Origin: Sphaerotilus mobilis
GTDB taxonomy: Bacteria > Pseudomonadota > Gammaproteobacteria > Burkholderiales > Burkholderiaceae_C
Assembly: GCF_004216565.1 (NCBI RefSeq)
Contig: NZ_SGWV01000011.1
Location: forward strand, 62,001-126,000
Reading direction: 5' to 3'
DNA length: 64,000 nt
The notes under the pieces are model-generated. The model ran no database searches, was not told the origin of the DNA, and saw nothing but the letters and a program-made list of their open reading frames with translations. This document shows, in pieces, positions 31,579-40,471 of this stretch. Position numbers and translations under genes: made by a program. Numbering within the stretch: the first letter of the stretch is position 1; each line of letters starts with the position of its first letter.

Positions 31579-32751
31579 ATGAAGCTGGTCGTCTGCTCCG
31601 ATCCCTTGAGCCGCTGGTGGCGCGCTCAGCTCTCGCCGGACGTCATCGCGCCCGTGGTCTGGCGCTGGGTCTGGCTGGCGGTGGTCGCCTTGTCCCTGGG
31701 GGCCGCGATGTGGACGCCGGCCGAGGCGGCGACGTCCGAGGCGCCACGCGCGTCGACTCAGCCGGTCTCCGAAGAGGAGCGCCGCACGATGGGCGAGGCC
31801 CTGCAGCGGGCCAGCGATGCCTCGATCGGCGTGCTGGTGCGGGTGGTGGACGGGTCGGCGTCGGCCGAAACGCTCGGCGCGATCCGCAAGGGTTCTGGCG
31901 TGGTGATCGGCGAGGACGGCGTCGTGCTGACGATCGGCTACCTGATCCTCGAGGCCGAGCAGATCGACCTGGTGCTGGACGACGGACGCATCGTGCCGGC
32001 CCGTCCGCTGGCCTATGACGTGGCGACCGGCTTCGGGTTGGTTCAGTCGCTGGTCCCGCTGCCGCTGCGGCCGGTGCCGTTGGGCGATTCGGCGGCGATC
32101 AGCGCCGACGAGACGCTGATGTTCGTCAGCGGTGGCCAGGGCGGGGCGGTCAGTCCGGCCCGGCTGCTGGCGCGCGGCCAGTTCGCCGGCTACTGGGAAT
32201 ACCTGATCGAAGGCGCGCTGTTCACCGCACCGGCCCGGCCGGATCACAGCGGCGCCGGCCTCTACAACCGGCACGGCGAGCTGGTGGGCATCGGCTCGCT
32301 GGTCCTCAACGACACCCGCGCCAGCCTGCGCCAGCCCGGTGCGTGGCTGCGCCCGGACGGTGCGCCGGGTGGGCGTCTGCCGGGCAACCTGTTCGTGCCG
32401 ATCAACCTGTTCAAGCCCATCGTCGACGAACTGCGCCAGCGCGGTCGATCACAGGCCAGCGAACGTGCCTGGCTGGGCCTGAGCTGCGCCGAGTCCGATG
32501 GCCGCCTGACGGTGCTGCGCGTCAGCCGCGACAGTCCGGCCGAGCGGGCGGGTGTGCGCCAGGGCGATCGCATTTTGCGCATCGATGGCGCAGGTGTTGA
32601 CGACCTGCCGGGCTTCTACCGCCACATCTGGCAAGGCGGCCAGGCCGAACGCGACGTGCAGATCGAGGTCAACCGCAGCGGCGAGGTGGTGCGCCTGATG
32701 CTGCACACGGTCGACCGGCAGATGACGCTCAAGCGGGCGACCGGGATCTGA
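31579..32751 (+). CDS. HtrA-like trypsin/PDZ protein with degenerate catalytic triad
   Basis: This 390-aa protein starts at ATG 31579 after AAGGGG and carries a long N-terminal signal or anchor segment (residues about 27-51, WRWVWLAVVALSLGAAMW, ending AEA). The trypsin-like domain aligns by eye with HtrA/DegP: GSGVVIGEDGVVLTIGYLI, then YDVATGFGLVQ, then HSGAGLYNRHGELVGIG. Relative to HtrA the histidine becomes Y121 and the aspartate G151, while S224 remains. A PDZ domain follows (about 290-375, AWLGLSCAESDGRLTVLRVSRDSPAERAGVRQGD in pieces). It is probably periplasmic or membrane-anchored and likely a non-proteolytic adaptor or chaperone. Confidence 0.82.
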   Translation: MKLVVCSDPLSRWWRAQLSPDVIAPVVWRWVWLAVVALSLGAAMWTPAEAATSEAPRASTQPVSEEERRTMGEALQRASDASIGVLVRVVDGSASAETLGAIRKGSGVVIGEDGVVLTIGYLILEAEQIDLVLDDGRIVPARPLAYDVATGFGLVQSLVPLPLRPVPLGDSAAISADETLMFVSGGQGGAVSPARLLARGQFAGYWEYLIEGALFTAPARPDHSGAGLYNRHGELVGIGSLVLNDTRASLRQPGAWLRPDGAPGGRLPGNLFVPINLFKPIVDELRQRGRSQASERAWLGLSCAESDGRLTVLRVSRDSPAERAGVRQGDRILRIDGAGVDDLPGFYRHIWQGGQAERDVQIEVNRSGEVVRLMLHTVDRQMTLKRATGI

Positions 32752-32766
32752 CGGCCCGCGCCCAGG

Positions 32767-33702
32767 TCAAGCGACCAGGCCGCTGCGCACATGCGGGTGC
32801 CGCAAGGCGACCCGCAGCTCGTCCTTCAGCCGCCGGTTGTCGAGCTGGCGCGATTCGGACATGAAGCTCAGCAACATGGGCGAGAGCTGCACGCGGGCCT
32901 GTTCGCGGCTGATGCGCGGTGGCCGAGGCAGACCGCACAGGTCGGCAGCGAGGTCGAAGTACGCGCCCATCTTCAGGGCCGAGTCGTCGCAGGCGTGGTA
33001 GACGCGCTGTGGCGCGCCGCGCCAGAGGGCGGCCCGGCAGATCCGCGCCAGGTCGTCGGCATGGATGTGGTTGGTGTGCACGTCGTCCTCATCGCGCAGG
33101 ACCGGCGTGCCGCGTAGCAGGCGCTCGCGCGGATGGCCGCCGGGGCGGTCGAGCGCGTAGATGCCGGGGATGCGCAGCACCGAGGCAACGACCCCTTGCC
33201 GCAGCGCCCACGCGCGGATCGACTGTTCGGCCGCCACCCGGCGCTGGCCCCGCGAACTGGCGGGTGCGGTGGGCCGGGTCTCGTCGAAGCGCGCGCCGCC
33301 GGCATCGCCGTAGACGCCGGTTGTGCTCGCATAGACCAGCCGTTGCACGGCCTGGGCGCGCGACAAGGTCCGCAACAGGTTGAGCGTGCGCGGATCGCCC
33401 TCGCCGTGCTGCGGCGGCGGTGCCAGGTGCAGCACACGCGGGGCCAGTGCGGCCAGCCGGCGCAGGCTGGCGGCGTCGTCCAGGTTGCCGATCAAGGGCG
33501 TGATGCCGAGGGCCCGCAACGCCTCGCACCGGCTGGCTTGAGACGTCAGCGCATAGAGGCGCGTGCCAGCGTCGCCGCGCGAGCTCTGGCGCGCCACGCG
33601 CAGGCCGACATCGCCGCAGCCAATGATCAGCAGACGGGTCCGGCGCAGCCGGCGGGGCAGGGCGCCCAGCGGGGCGCGGGCAGGGCAGTTCAGGAGGGGC
33701 AT
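32767..33702 (-). CDS. NAD-dependent epimerase/dehydratase (extended SDR) family protein
   Basis: This protein of up to 311 aa has a Rossmann start LLIIGCGDVGLRVAR (about 24-38) and the SDR segment RLVYASTTGVYGDAGG, but the usual YxxxK is not obvious, as in YeeZ-like members. Sugar-nucleotide binding is uncertain. The start could be the codon at 33702 or an internal one before RRTRLLIIG. It is divergent from the reductase gene, with 83 bp between starts. Confidence 0.8.
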   Translation of the reverse strand: MPLLNCPARAPLGALPRRLRRTRLLIIGCGDVGLRVARQSSRGDAGTRLYALTSQASRCEALRALGITPLIGNLDDAASLRRLAALAPRVLHLAPPPQHGEGDPRTLNLLRTLSRAQAVQRLVYASTTGVYGDAGGARFDETRPTAPASSRGQRRVAAEQSIRAWALRQGVVASVLRIPGIYALDRPGGHPRERLLRGTPVLRDEDDVHTNHIHADDLARICRAALWRGAPQRVYHACDDSALKMGAYFDLAADLCGLPRPPRISREQARVQLSPMLLSFMSESRQLDNRRLKDELRVALRHPHVRSGLVA

Positions 33703-33785
33703 CGAGCGGTGGCCAGGTGGGTCGGTCTGCCGTCGCGGGGCACAATTCCGCCCTTTTTGACGACCTGTCAGCCGAGGATAGCGAG

Positions 33786-34820
33786 ATGAACCTGACCGTG
33801 ACCGTGCAGCCCGCCGGCCGTTCCTTCGAGGTGGCGCGCGACGAGGCCATCCTGCCCGCCGCGATCCGCCAGGGCATCGGACTGCCCTATGGCTGCAAGG
33901 ACGGCGCCTGCGGGTCCTGCAAGAGCCGGCTGCTCGAAGGCAGGGTGATCCACGGTGCGCACCAGCTCAAGGCCCTGAGCGTCGCCGAAGAGGATGCCGG
34001 CTACATCCTGACCTGCTGCGCGACGCCGCAGACCGACTGCGCGATCGAGCAGCGCCAGGTCACCGCCGTGGGCCAGTTCCCGATCGTCAAGATGCCGGCG
34101 CGCGTGTCGACCTTGCAGCGCATGGCGCCCGACGTGATGGTGGTGACGCTGCAACTGCCGGCCAACCAGGTCTTCCGCTACCACGCTGGGCAGTACGTCG
34201 AGTTCATCCTGCGCGACGGTGCGCGGCGCAGTTACTCGATGGCCAATGCGCCAGACGACCTGCCGACGTCGATGGAACTGCACATCCGCCACATGCCTGG
34301 CGGCAAGTTCACCGACCACGTCTTCGGGGCGATGAAGGAGAAGGAGATCCTGCGGCTCGAAGGCCCCTACGGCAGCTTCTTCCTGCGCGAGGACAACGAC
34401 CGACCGATCGTGCTGCTGGCCTCGGGCACCGGCTTTGCGCCGATCAAGGCGCTGATCGAGCACATGCGCGCCAAGGGCATCGAGCACCGTCCGACGACGC
34501 TGTACTGGGGCGCGCGCCGGCCGGCCGATCTCTACCTGCACGGCTGGGCCGAGCAGGCCGCCGCCGAACTGCCGTGGTTGCGCTATGTGCCTGTCTTGTC
34601 GGACGTCACGTCCGAAGATGGCTGGCCCGGTCGGACCGGCTTCGTGCACCGCTCGGTGCTGGCCGACCTGCCGGACCTGTCGGGGCACGAGGTCTACGCC
34701 TGCGGCGTGCCGATCATGGTTGAGTCGGCCCGGCGCGATTTTGTTTCGCAAGCCGGCCTGCCTGAGGAGGCCTTCTACGCCGATGCCTTCACCAGCGAGG
34801 CCGACAAGCACGTGGCCTGA
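33786..34820 (+). CDS. 2Fe-2S ferredoxin-type reductase (AscD/CDP-6-deoxy-glucoseen reductase-like)
   Basis: This 344-aa electron-transfer flavoprotein has an N-terminal plant-type ferredoxin domain (cysteines in YGCKDGACGSCKS and TCCATP), an FAD domain with RRSYSMANAPDD (RxYS motif, about 153-164) and an NAD domain with LLASGTGFAPIKALIEH and the C-terminal YACGVPIMVES. It moves electrons from NAD(P)H through FAD to the 2Fe-2S centre and a partner oxygenase or dehydratase. Betaproteobacteria generally carry this gene next to house-keeping genes without a known partner. ATG 33786 follows GGATAGCGAG. Confidence 0.9.
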   Translation: MNLTVTVQPAGRSFEVARDEAILPAAIRQGIGLPYGCKDGACGSCKSRLLEGRVIHGAHQLKALSVAEEDAGYILTCCATPQTDCAIEQRQVTAVGQFPIVKMPARVSTLQRMAPDVMVVTLQLPANQVFRYHAGQYVEFILRDGARRSYSMANAPDDLPTSMELHIRHMPGGKFTDHVFGAMKEKEILRLEGPYGSFFLREDNDRPIVLLASGTGFAPIKALIEHMRAKGIEHRPTTLYWGARRPADLYLHGWAEQAAAELPWLRYVPVLSDVTSEDGWPGRTGFVHRSVLADLPDLSGHEVYACGVPIMVESARRDFVSQAGLPEEAFYADAFTSEADKHVA

Positions 34821-34832
34821 TCAGGCCCGCAA

Positions 34833-34908
34833 ACGACGAAGGGCCCGCCGTCGCGAGCCCTTCGTCGTCGATCATGCAAAGACAAAAGGCCCGCTCGCGC
34901 GGGCCTTT
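34833..34908. terminator. Two hairpins between convergent reductase gene and rpsT
   Basis: The first stem has 12-bp arms at 34833-34844 and 34857-34868. The second has arms AAAGGCCCGC and GCGGGCCTTT (34885-34908) with a 4-nt loop and flanking A and T runs. It is a good two-way terminator, and on the minus strand it ends rpsT with TTTTG. Confidence 0.8.
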
Positions 34909-34929
34909 CGACGTCCACCCGGAATGGCT

Positions 34930-35232
34930 TCAGGCCGCGGGGGCCAGGGCCTTGACCTTGGCGGACAGGCGGCTCTTCAGGCGAGCGGCCTTGTTCTTGT
35001 GGAAGATGCCCTTGTCGGCGATCGAGTCGATCACGCCCTGAGCCGTCTTGAAAGTGTCGCCGGCCTTGGCCTTGTCACCGGTGGCAACGGCCTTCAGCAC
35101 GCTCTTGACGGCGGTGCGAAAGCGCGAGCGCAGGGCGGTGTTGGCGGCGTTGAGCTTGACGTCCTGACGGGCGCGCTTGCGGCCCGACGCGATGCGGACC
35201 GTCTTTTTCTTGGCTTTGGAAGCGGTGGCCAT
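34930..35232 (-). CDS. rpsT: 30S ribosomal protein S20
   Basis: This 100-aa basic protein opens [20 protein letters not shown] and contains S20 features [16 protein letters not shown] and [13 protein letters not shown]-type (here [18 protein letters not shown]). It binds 16S rRNA in the small subunit. The ATG at 35232 is fixed by homology. It is divergent from murJ, the usual arrangement in this group. Confidence 0.98.
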   Translation of the reverse strand: MATASKAKKKTVRIASGRKRARQDVKLNAANTALRSRFRTAVKSVLKAVATGDKAKAGDTFKTAQGVIDSIADKGIFHKNKAARLKSRLSAKVKALAPAA

Positions 35233-35262
35233 GGTGTTTGGAGTCCGGGTGGAAAGCCTCAA

Positions 35263-35291
35263 AGTATAGCACTGGCATTCCGGGTCGTCCA
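35263..35291 (-). promoter_or_regulatory. Sigma-70 promoter of rpsT
   Basis: On the minus strand, TGGACG (35291-35286) and TATACT (35268-35263) are spaced by 17 bp, about 30 bp before the rpsT ATG. Confidence 0.6.
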
Positions 35292-35391
35292 TGCCTGGGG
35301 CGGCAAACATCGGTCGGGACGCCGGCAGCGGCCCTGATAATCCGGCGCTCGGTCGCCGCTGCGGCTTCCACATGACCCTTGTCTGCCGCCC

Positions 35392-36954
35392 ATGAGCTTG
35401 CTGCGCTCCGCCTCCGTTGTCTCGGCCTTCACGCTGCTGTCGCGCATCACCGGGCTGGTCCGCGAGCAGCTGATCGCCGCTTCCTTCGGGGCCAGCAGCT
35501 CGACCGACGCCTACCAGGTCGCCTTCCGCATCCCCAACCTGCTGCGGCGGCTGTTTGCCGAAGGTGCGTTCTCGCAGGCCTTCGTGCCCATCCTGGCGGC
35601 CAGCCGGGCGACCCACGGCGATGCGGCCACGCACACGCTGGTCGATGCCGTCGCCACCGTGCTGGCCTGGGTGCTGGTGGGGGTGTGTGCGCTGGGCGTG
35701 CTGGGCGCGCCAGTGCTGGTCTGGTTGATGGCGGCCGGTCTGCCCGATGCCGCACAGGCCGAGGCGGTGGTGATGACGCGCTGGATGTTTCCCTACATCG
35801 GCTGCATGTCACTGGTGGCGCTGTCGGCCGGCATCCTCAACACATGGAAGCGGTTTGCGGTGCCGGCGGCCACGCCGGTGCTGCTCAACCTCAGCGTCAT
35901 CGGCGCGGCTTGGTGGCTCGCGCCGGTGTTCGGGCGGGCGGGCTGGCCGCCGATCCAGGCGTTGGCGGTTGGCGTGATGGTCGGTGGGGTGCTGCAGCTG
36001 CTGATTCAGGTGCCGGCGCTGCACCGGCTCGGCCTGTTGCCGCGCATCGGCGTCGGCCTGGCTGCCCTGCGTGCGGCCTGGCACCACGACGGCGTGCGAC
36101 GCATCCTGCGGCAGATGGCGCCGGCGCTGCTGGGCGTGTCGGTCGCGCAGCTGTCCTTGCTGGTCAACACCCAGATCGCTTCGCACCTGCAGGCTGGTTC
36201 GGTGTCCTGGCTGACCTATGCCGACCGGCTGATGGAGTTCCCGACCGCCCTGCTGGGTGTCGCACTCGGCGTCGTGCTGCTGCCGCAGCTGTCGGCCGCC
36301 CAGGCCGGGGGCGAGACCGAACGCTATTCGGCCCTGCTCGACTGGGGTCTGCGCCTGGTGGTGATGCTGGCGCTGCCCTGCGCGCTGGCGCTGCTGGTGT
36401 TCGCCGAGCCGCTGGTGACGGTGCTGTATCACTACGGCCAGTTCCAGCCCGTCGACGTGCGCCAGACCGTGATCGCCCTGATGGGATACGGCGTCGGCCT
36501 GCTCGGCCTGATTGCCATCAAGGTGCTGGCGCCGGGTTTCTATGCCCGTCAGGACATCCGCACGCCGGTTCGCATCGCCATCACGGTGCTGGCGCTGACG
36601 CAGTTGTTCAACCTCGCGCTTGTGCCGCTGCTTGGCCATGCCGGGCTGGCCCTGTCGATCGGCCTGGCGGCGATGGTCAACGCGACCTGGCTGCTGATCG
36701 GCCTGCGCCGGCGCGGCAGCTACGTGCCCTCGGCCGGCTGGCGCGGCTTCTCGCTGCAGGTGCTGGCGGGTTGCATGGCGATGACGGCCTTGCTGCTGGC
36801 CGCCGCACGGCGCTGGGACTGGGTCGGGCTGGGCGCGACGCCCGGCCTGCGCGTCGCCCTGCTGGCCGGTGTGCTGGGGTCGGCCGCGCTGGTCTACTTT
36901 GGCGTGCTGCGGCTGGCTGGCGTCGACCTGAAGCAGTTCGCGCGGCGCGCCTGA
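35392..36954 (+). CDS. murJ: Lipid II flippase MurJ
   Basis: This 520-aa polytopic membrane protein (about 14 hydrophobic segments) of the MviN/MurJ family moves lipid II across the inner membrane for peptidoglycan synthesis. It opens with [22 protein letters not shown] and has the conserved [22 protein letters not shown] block (about 45-66) with the essential arginines, plus [22 protein letters not shown]. It is divergent from rpsT across 159 bp. Length is standard. Confidence 0.96.
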   Translation: MSLLRSASVVSAFTLLSRITGLVREQLIAASFGASSSTDAYQVAFRIPNLLRRLFAEGAFSQAFVPILAASRATHGDAATHTLVDAVATVLAWVLVGVCALGVLGAPVLVWLMAAGLPDAAQAEAVVMTRWMFPYIGCMSLVALSAGILNTWKRFAVPAATPVLLNLSVIGAAWWLAPVFGRAGWPPIQALAVGVMVGGVLQLLIQVPALHRLGLLPRIGVGLAALRAAWHHDGVRRILRQMAPALLGVSVAQLSLLVNTQIASHLQAGSVSWLTYADRLMEFPTALLGVALGVVLLPQLSAAQAGGETERYSALLDWGLRLVVMLALPCALALLVFAEPLVTVLYHYGQFQPVDVRQTVIALMGYGVGLLGLIAIKVLAPGFYARQDIRTPVRIAITVLALTQLFNLALVPLLGHAGLALSIGLAAMVNATWLLIGLRRRGSYVPSAGWRGFSLQVLAGCMAMTALLLAAARRWDWVGLGATPGLRVALLAGVLGSAALVYFGVLRLAGVDLKQFARRA

Positions 36955-37000
36955 TCCACACGGGAACCCAGCCGAGAGGCGTGATCGATACACTGTTTGC

Positions 37001-37882
37001 ATGCTCTGGACCGCGCCCACGCCCCTCGACTACTTCGCCTCGCTGGTGGCGGACGACGACCAGTTCGCGCTGACCGAAGCCGCCGTGTCGCTGGCTCAGG
37101 ACGATGACCCGGCGCTGGACACCCAGGCCGTGCTGGCGACGCTGGATGCCCACGCGCAAGCCGCCCGCAAGCGCTTGTCGGCCAGCGCCGAGCCGCTGGA
37201 ACGGGTCCGCGCGCTGCACCAGTACCTCTATGTCGAAATGGGCCTGGCCGGCAACGTCAACGACTTCTACAGCCCGGCCAACAGCTTTCTGCACGAGGTG
37301 CTGCGCACGCGCCGCGGCATCCCGATCTCATTGGCGGTGATCTACCTGGAGCTGGCCGGCCAGATCGGCCTGGACGCGCGTGGCGTGTCCTTCCCGGGCC
37401 ACTTCCTGATCCGCCTGCGGCTGCCGTTGGGCGATGCGCTGATCGACCCGCTGAACGGCCAGTCGCTGTCGCGCCAGGAGCTGGAATCGCTGGTCGAACC
37501 CTATGCGCAACGCAGCCGCGAACACCGCGACTGGGGCATGGAGGGTGGGGGCCTGCCGGCCGACTGGCTGGCGCCGTTCATCGAGCCGACCGAGCCGCGC
37601 GAGATCGTCTCGCGCATGTTGCGCAACCTCGAAGCGCTGCACCGCACCGCCGAGGACTGGTCGCGCCTGCTGCAGGTCCAGCAGCGCCTCGTGACCCTGC
37701 TGCCCGATGACTGGAGCTGGCGGCGCGAGCGCGGCCAGACGCTGGCCCGGCTGGGCCAGAACGCCGCTGCCATCGAGGACCTGAGCTGCTATCTGCGCCA
37801 CCAGCGCGGTGGCCGCGACCGGGCCCATGTGCAGGCGCAGCTGGAGGCGCTGCGCGAATCCGGCCCGCCGCGCTGGCATTGA
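37001..37882 (+). CDS. sirB1: SirB1 family protein (transglutaminase-like with TPR)
   Basis: This 293-aa protein belongs to the SirB1 family: a transglutaminase-like domain (about 50-190, YLYVEMGLAGNVNDFYSPANSFLHEVLRTRRGIPISLAVIY in pieces, then GVSFPGHFLIRL) and tetratricopeptide-like helices near the C-terminus (about 200-285). The biochemical role is not established. The normal catalytic cysteine of transglutaminases is not apparent in the visible motif, which is usual in this family. It sits 46 bp after murJ and may be co-transcribed. Confidence 0.9.
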   Translation: MLWTAPTPLDYFASLVADDDQFALTEAAVSLAQDDDPALDTQAVLATLDAHAQAARKRLSASAEPLERVRALHQYLYVEMGLAGNVNDFYSPANSFLHEVLRTRRGIPISLAVIYLELAGQIGLDARGVSFPGHFLIRLRLPLGDALIDPLNGQSLSRQELESLVEPYAQRSREHRDWGMEGGGLPADWLAPFIEPTEPREIVSRMLRNLEALHRTAEDWSRLLQVQQRLVTLLPDDWSWRRERGQTLARLGQNAAAIEDLSCYLRHQRGGRDRAHVQAQLEALRESGPPRWH

Positions 37883-37960
37883 GGCGGCGCGCTGCCTTGC
37901 GTGCGCTTTTCCTAGAATCGCGGGTTTTTGCCGCGTTGCGGCTGGCGTGATCGCACCGAC

Positions 37961-39022
37961 ATGAACCTCCACCCCGCTCAACGTCTGGCACTGGCCTGGC
38001 TCGGCCTGGCGCTGGGCTGCCTGGGCTTCGTGTGGCTGCTGGCGCCGGTGCTGATGCCCTTCGTGACCGCGTCGGTGCTGGCCTACGCGCTGGCGCCAGC
38101 GGTCGAGCGCCTGACCCGACGGCGCTGGCCGCGCCTGCTGTCGGTGATCGTCGTCGAGCTGATCGCCCTGGCGCTGGTGACCGGCGTGCTGCTGCTGATC
38201 GTGCCCATCCTGTCGCGCGAGCTGCCGCTGCTGCGCGAGCAGATCCCGCTGCTGGCCGCACGCATCAACGAGAGCGTGGTGCCGCTGCTGCGCGGCTGGG
38301 GCATCCAGGTCAGCCTGGACATCGCCAGCGTCAAGGCCTTCGTCGTCAAGTACCTCAATGCCAACGTCGACGACAGCCTGGCCACCTTGATCAGCTCGGC
38401 GCGCATCGGTGGCAGCTTCGTGCTGGCCCTGCTGGGCAATCTGGTCCTGCTGCCGGTCGTGCTGTTCTACCTGCTGCTGGACTGGCCGCGCCTGATCGCC
38501 TGGCTGCGCGAGCTGGTGCCGCTGCGCCAGCAGGATCGGGTCCAGGGTTTCCTGAGCGAATGCGACGAGGTCCTGGGCCAGTACCTGCGCGGCCAGATGC
38601 TGGTGATGGCCGTGCTGGCGGCCTACTACACCGTGGCGCTGGCGCTTGCCGGTTTCGACCTGGCCTTGCCGATCGGCGTCTTCACCGGGCTGGGCATCTT
38701 CGTGCCCTACCTCGGCTTCGGTCTGGGGGCGCTGCTGGCCACGCTGGCGGCCTTGCTGCAGTTCGCCAACCTCTACGGCCTGATGGCGGTGCTGCTGATC
38801 TACGGCATCGGCCAGTTGCTCGAGAGCTTCGTGCTGACGCCGCGGCTGGTCGGCGAACGCATCGGCCTGCACCCGATCGCGGTCATCTTTGCGCTGCTGG
38901 CCTTCGGACATCTGTTCGGCTTCGTGGGCGTGCTGATCGCGCTGCCGGCGGGCGCCTTGACGTTGGTGGCCTTGCGGCGGGCGCGTGTCGCCTACCTGGC
39001 CAGCCCGCTCTACCTGCGCTGA
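37961..39022 (+). CDS. AI-2E family transporter (PerM/UPF0118)
   Basis: This 353-aa membrane protein has about eight hydrophobic segments (first LALAWLGLALGCLGFVWLLAP, abridged) and the family signature GLGIFVPYLGFGLGALLATLAAL near residue 240 and ERIGLHPIAVIFALLAFGHLFGF near 300 (each in pieces). Family members export small molecules or sodium; true autoinducer-2 transport is rare, so the name is only a family label. I chose ATG 37961. In this lineage the gene stands just upstream of hda. Confidence 0.9.
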   Translation: MNLHPAQRLALAWLGLALGCLGFVWLLAPVLMPFVTASVLAYALAPAVERLTRRRWPRLLSVIVVELIALALVTGVLLLIVPILSRELPLLREQIPLLAARINESVVPLLRGWGIQVSLDIASVKAFVVKYLNANVDDSLATLISSARIGGSFVLALLGNLVLLPVVLFYLLLDWPRLIAWLRELVPLRQQDRVQGFLSECDEVLGQYLRGQMLVMAVLAAYYTVALALAGFDLALPIGVFTGLGIFVPYLGFGLGALLATLAALLQFANLYGLMAVLLIYGIGQLLESFVLTPRLVGERIGLHPIAVIFALLAFGHLFGFVGVLIALPAGALTLVALRRARVAYLASPLYLR

Positions 39023-39083
39023 CGCGACCGATGCCCGCGTCTTCCTGCTCCTGCTCATGATCGATCCGCGATCCACCCTCCCG

Positions 39084-39761
39084 ATGCGCCAGGTGCCGCT
39101 GGCCCTGGTGCCGGAGCCCGCTTGGCGGCTCGACACCTTCGTGCCGGGCGCCAACACCCAGTGGCCGCAGGTCCAGGCCGCCTTGCTGACGCCGCAGCCA
39201 GCCACGCCCTTGTACCTGTGGGGGCCGGCCGGCTGCGGCAAGAGCCACCTGCTGCGCGCAGCAGCGTCGCTGGCTCAGGAGCAGGGCCTGAGCGTCTCGG
39301 CGCACGACCTGCTGTCGCCGCTGCCCTGGGAGTTCGACGAGCAATGCGGCCTGCTGCTGCTCGACGACTGCGACCGCTACGACGCCGAACGTCAGCGTGC
39401 CGCCTTCGCGCTGTTCGTCCAGGCCAGCACCTACGGCGTGCCGGTGCTGGCCGCCGGCCGCTTGCCGCCGGTCGACCTGACCTTGCGCGAGGACCTGCGC
39501 ACCCGCCTGGGCTGGGGCCTCGTCTACGAGCTGGTGCCGCCCAGCGAGGAACAGGTCCGCGCGCTGCTGCGCCGCGAGGGCGACCGGCGCGGCGTGCTGC
39601 TCAACGACGACGTGATCGACTACCTGCTCAAGCGCTGTGCGCGCGACCTGAGCCACCTGATGCACCTGCTTGACCGCATCGACCGCCACGCCCTGTCGAC
39701 CCAGCGCGCGGTCACGCTGCCGCTGCTGCGTCAGGTCCTGAATGAACCGGAGACCGCTTGA
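39084..39761 (+). CDS. hda: DnaA regulatory inactivator Hda
   Basis: This 225-aa AAA+ protein resembles DnaA domain III: FVPGANTQWPQVQAAL, Walker A LWGPAGCGKSHLLRA (about 45-59), Walker B LLLLDDCDRYD (about 89-99), and sensor motifs LREDLRTRLGWGLVYEL. With the DNA-loaded sliding clamp it promotes hydrolysis of DnaA-bound ATP to limit re-initiation. The start could also be ATG 39057, nine codons upstream in frame; homology begins at RQVPLALVPEP. Its stop overlaps the TTG start of the HAD gene. Confidence 0.93.
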   Translation: MRQVPLALVPEPAWRLDTFVPGANTQWPQVQAALLTPQPATPLYLWGPAGCGKSHLLRAAASLAQEQGLSVSAHDLLSPLPWEFDEQCGLLLLDDCDRYDAERQRAAFALFVQASTYGVPVLAAGRLPPVDLTLREDLRTRLGWGLVYELVPPSEEQVRALLRREGDRRGVLLNDDVIDYLLKRCARDLSHLMHLLDRIDRHALSTQRAVTLPLLRQVLNEPETA

Positions 39762-40471
39762 CCCCAGCCACGACCGACGCAGCGCCGACCCCGGACGGGC
39801 GCCGCCACCTCTGCCTCTTCGACCTTGACGGCACGTTGTTGCCGATCGACTCGGACCACGCCTTTGGCGAGTTCATGGTCGCCATCGGCTGGACCGACGG
39901 CGACGAGTTCAAGCGCCGCAACGACGCCTTCTTTGCCCAGTACCAGGCCGGCACGCTGGACCTGCCGGCCTACATCGACTTCGCCACGTCGGCCTGGCGC
40001 CACCGCCCGCTGGCCGAGGCCGAGGCGGCCCATGCGCGCTACATGGCCGAGGTCATCACGCCGCAGATCCGGCCGGCCGCGCGCGAGCTGGTGCAGTTCC
40101 ACCAGCAGCGCGGTGACCTGGTGGCCATCGTCACCGCGACCAATGCCTTCGTGACGACGCCGATCGCACGCGCCTTTGGCGTCGATCACCTGCTGGCGGT
40201 CGATCTGGAGCGCAGCAGCTCGGGCGATTGGCTCGGCTGCATCCGTGGTACACCCACCTTCCGAGAGGGCAAGGTCGTGCGTGTGCATGACTGGCTCGCC
40301 TCGCAGGGCCTGACGCTCGGGGAATTCGCCAGCGTCAGCGTCTACAGCGACTCACCCAACGACCTCGCGCTGCTCGAGATCGCCACCGAAGCGGTGGCCA
40401 CCAACCCGAGTCCCGCGCTCGAAGCCATCGCCGTCGAACGCGGCTGGCGCATCCTGCGGCTCTTTCCATGA
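39758..40471 (+). CDS. HAD-IB family phosphatase (SerB-like)
   Basis: This 237-aa protein starts with TTG at 39758, overlapping the hda stop by four bases. HAD motif I is LFDLDGTLLP (about 20-29), motif II is IVTATNAF (about 127-134), and motif III is YSDSPNDLALL (about 197-207). The IB cap resembles phosphoserine phosphatase-like enzymes. Its substrate is unknown. The chain hda-HAD-pcnB-folK is a conserved Burkholderiales set with tight overlaps. Confidence 0.92.
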   Translation: MTPATTDAAPTPDGRRHLCLFDLDGTLLPIDSDHAFGEFMVAIGWTDGDEFKRRNDAFFAQYQAGTLDLPAYIDFATSAWRHRPLAEAEAAHARYMAEVITPQIRPAARELVQFHQQRGDLVAIVTATNAFVTTPIARAFGVDHLLAVDLERSSSGDWLGCIRGTPTFREGKVVRVHDWLASQGLTLGEFASVSVYSDSPNDLALLEIATEAVATNPSPALEAIAVERGWRILRLFP

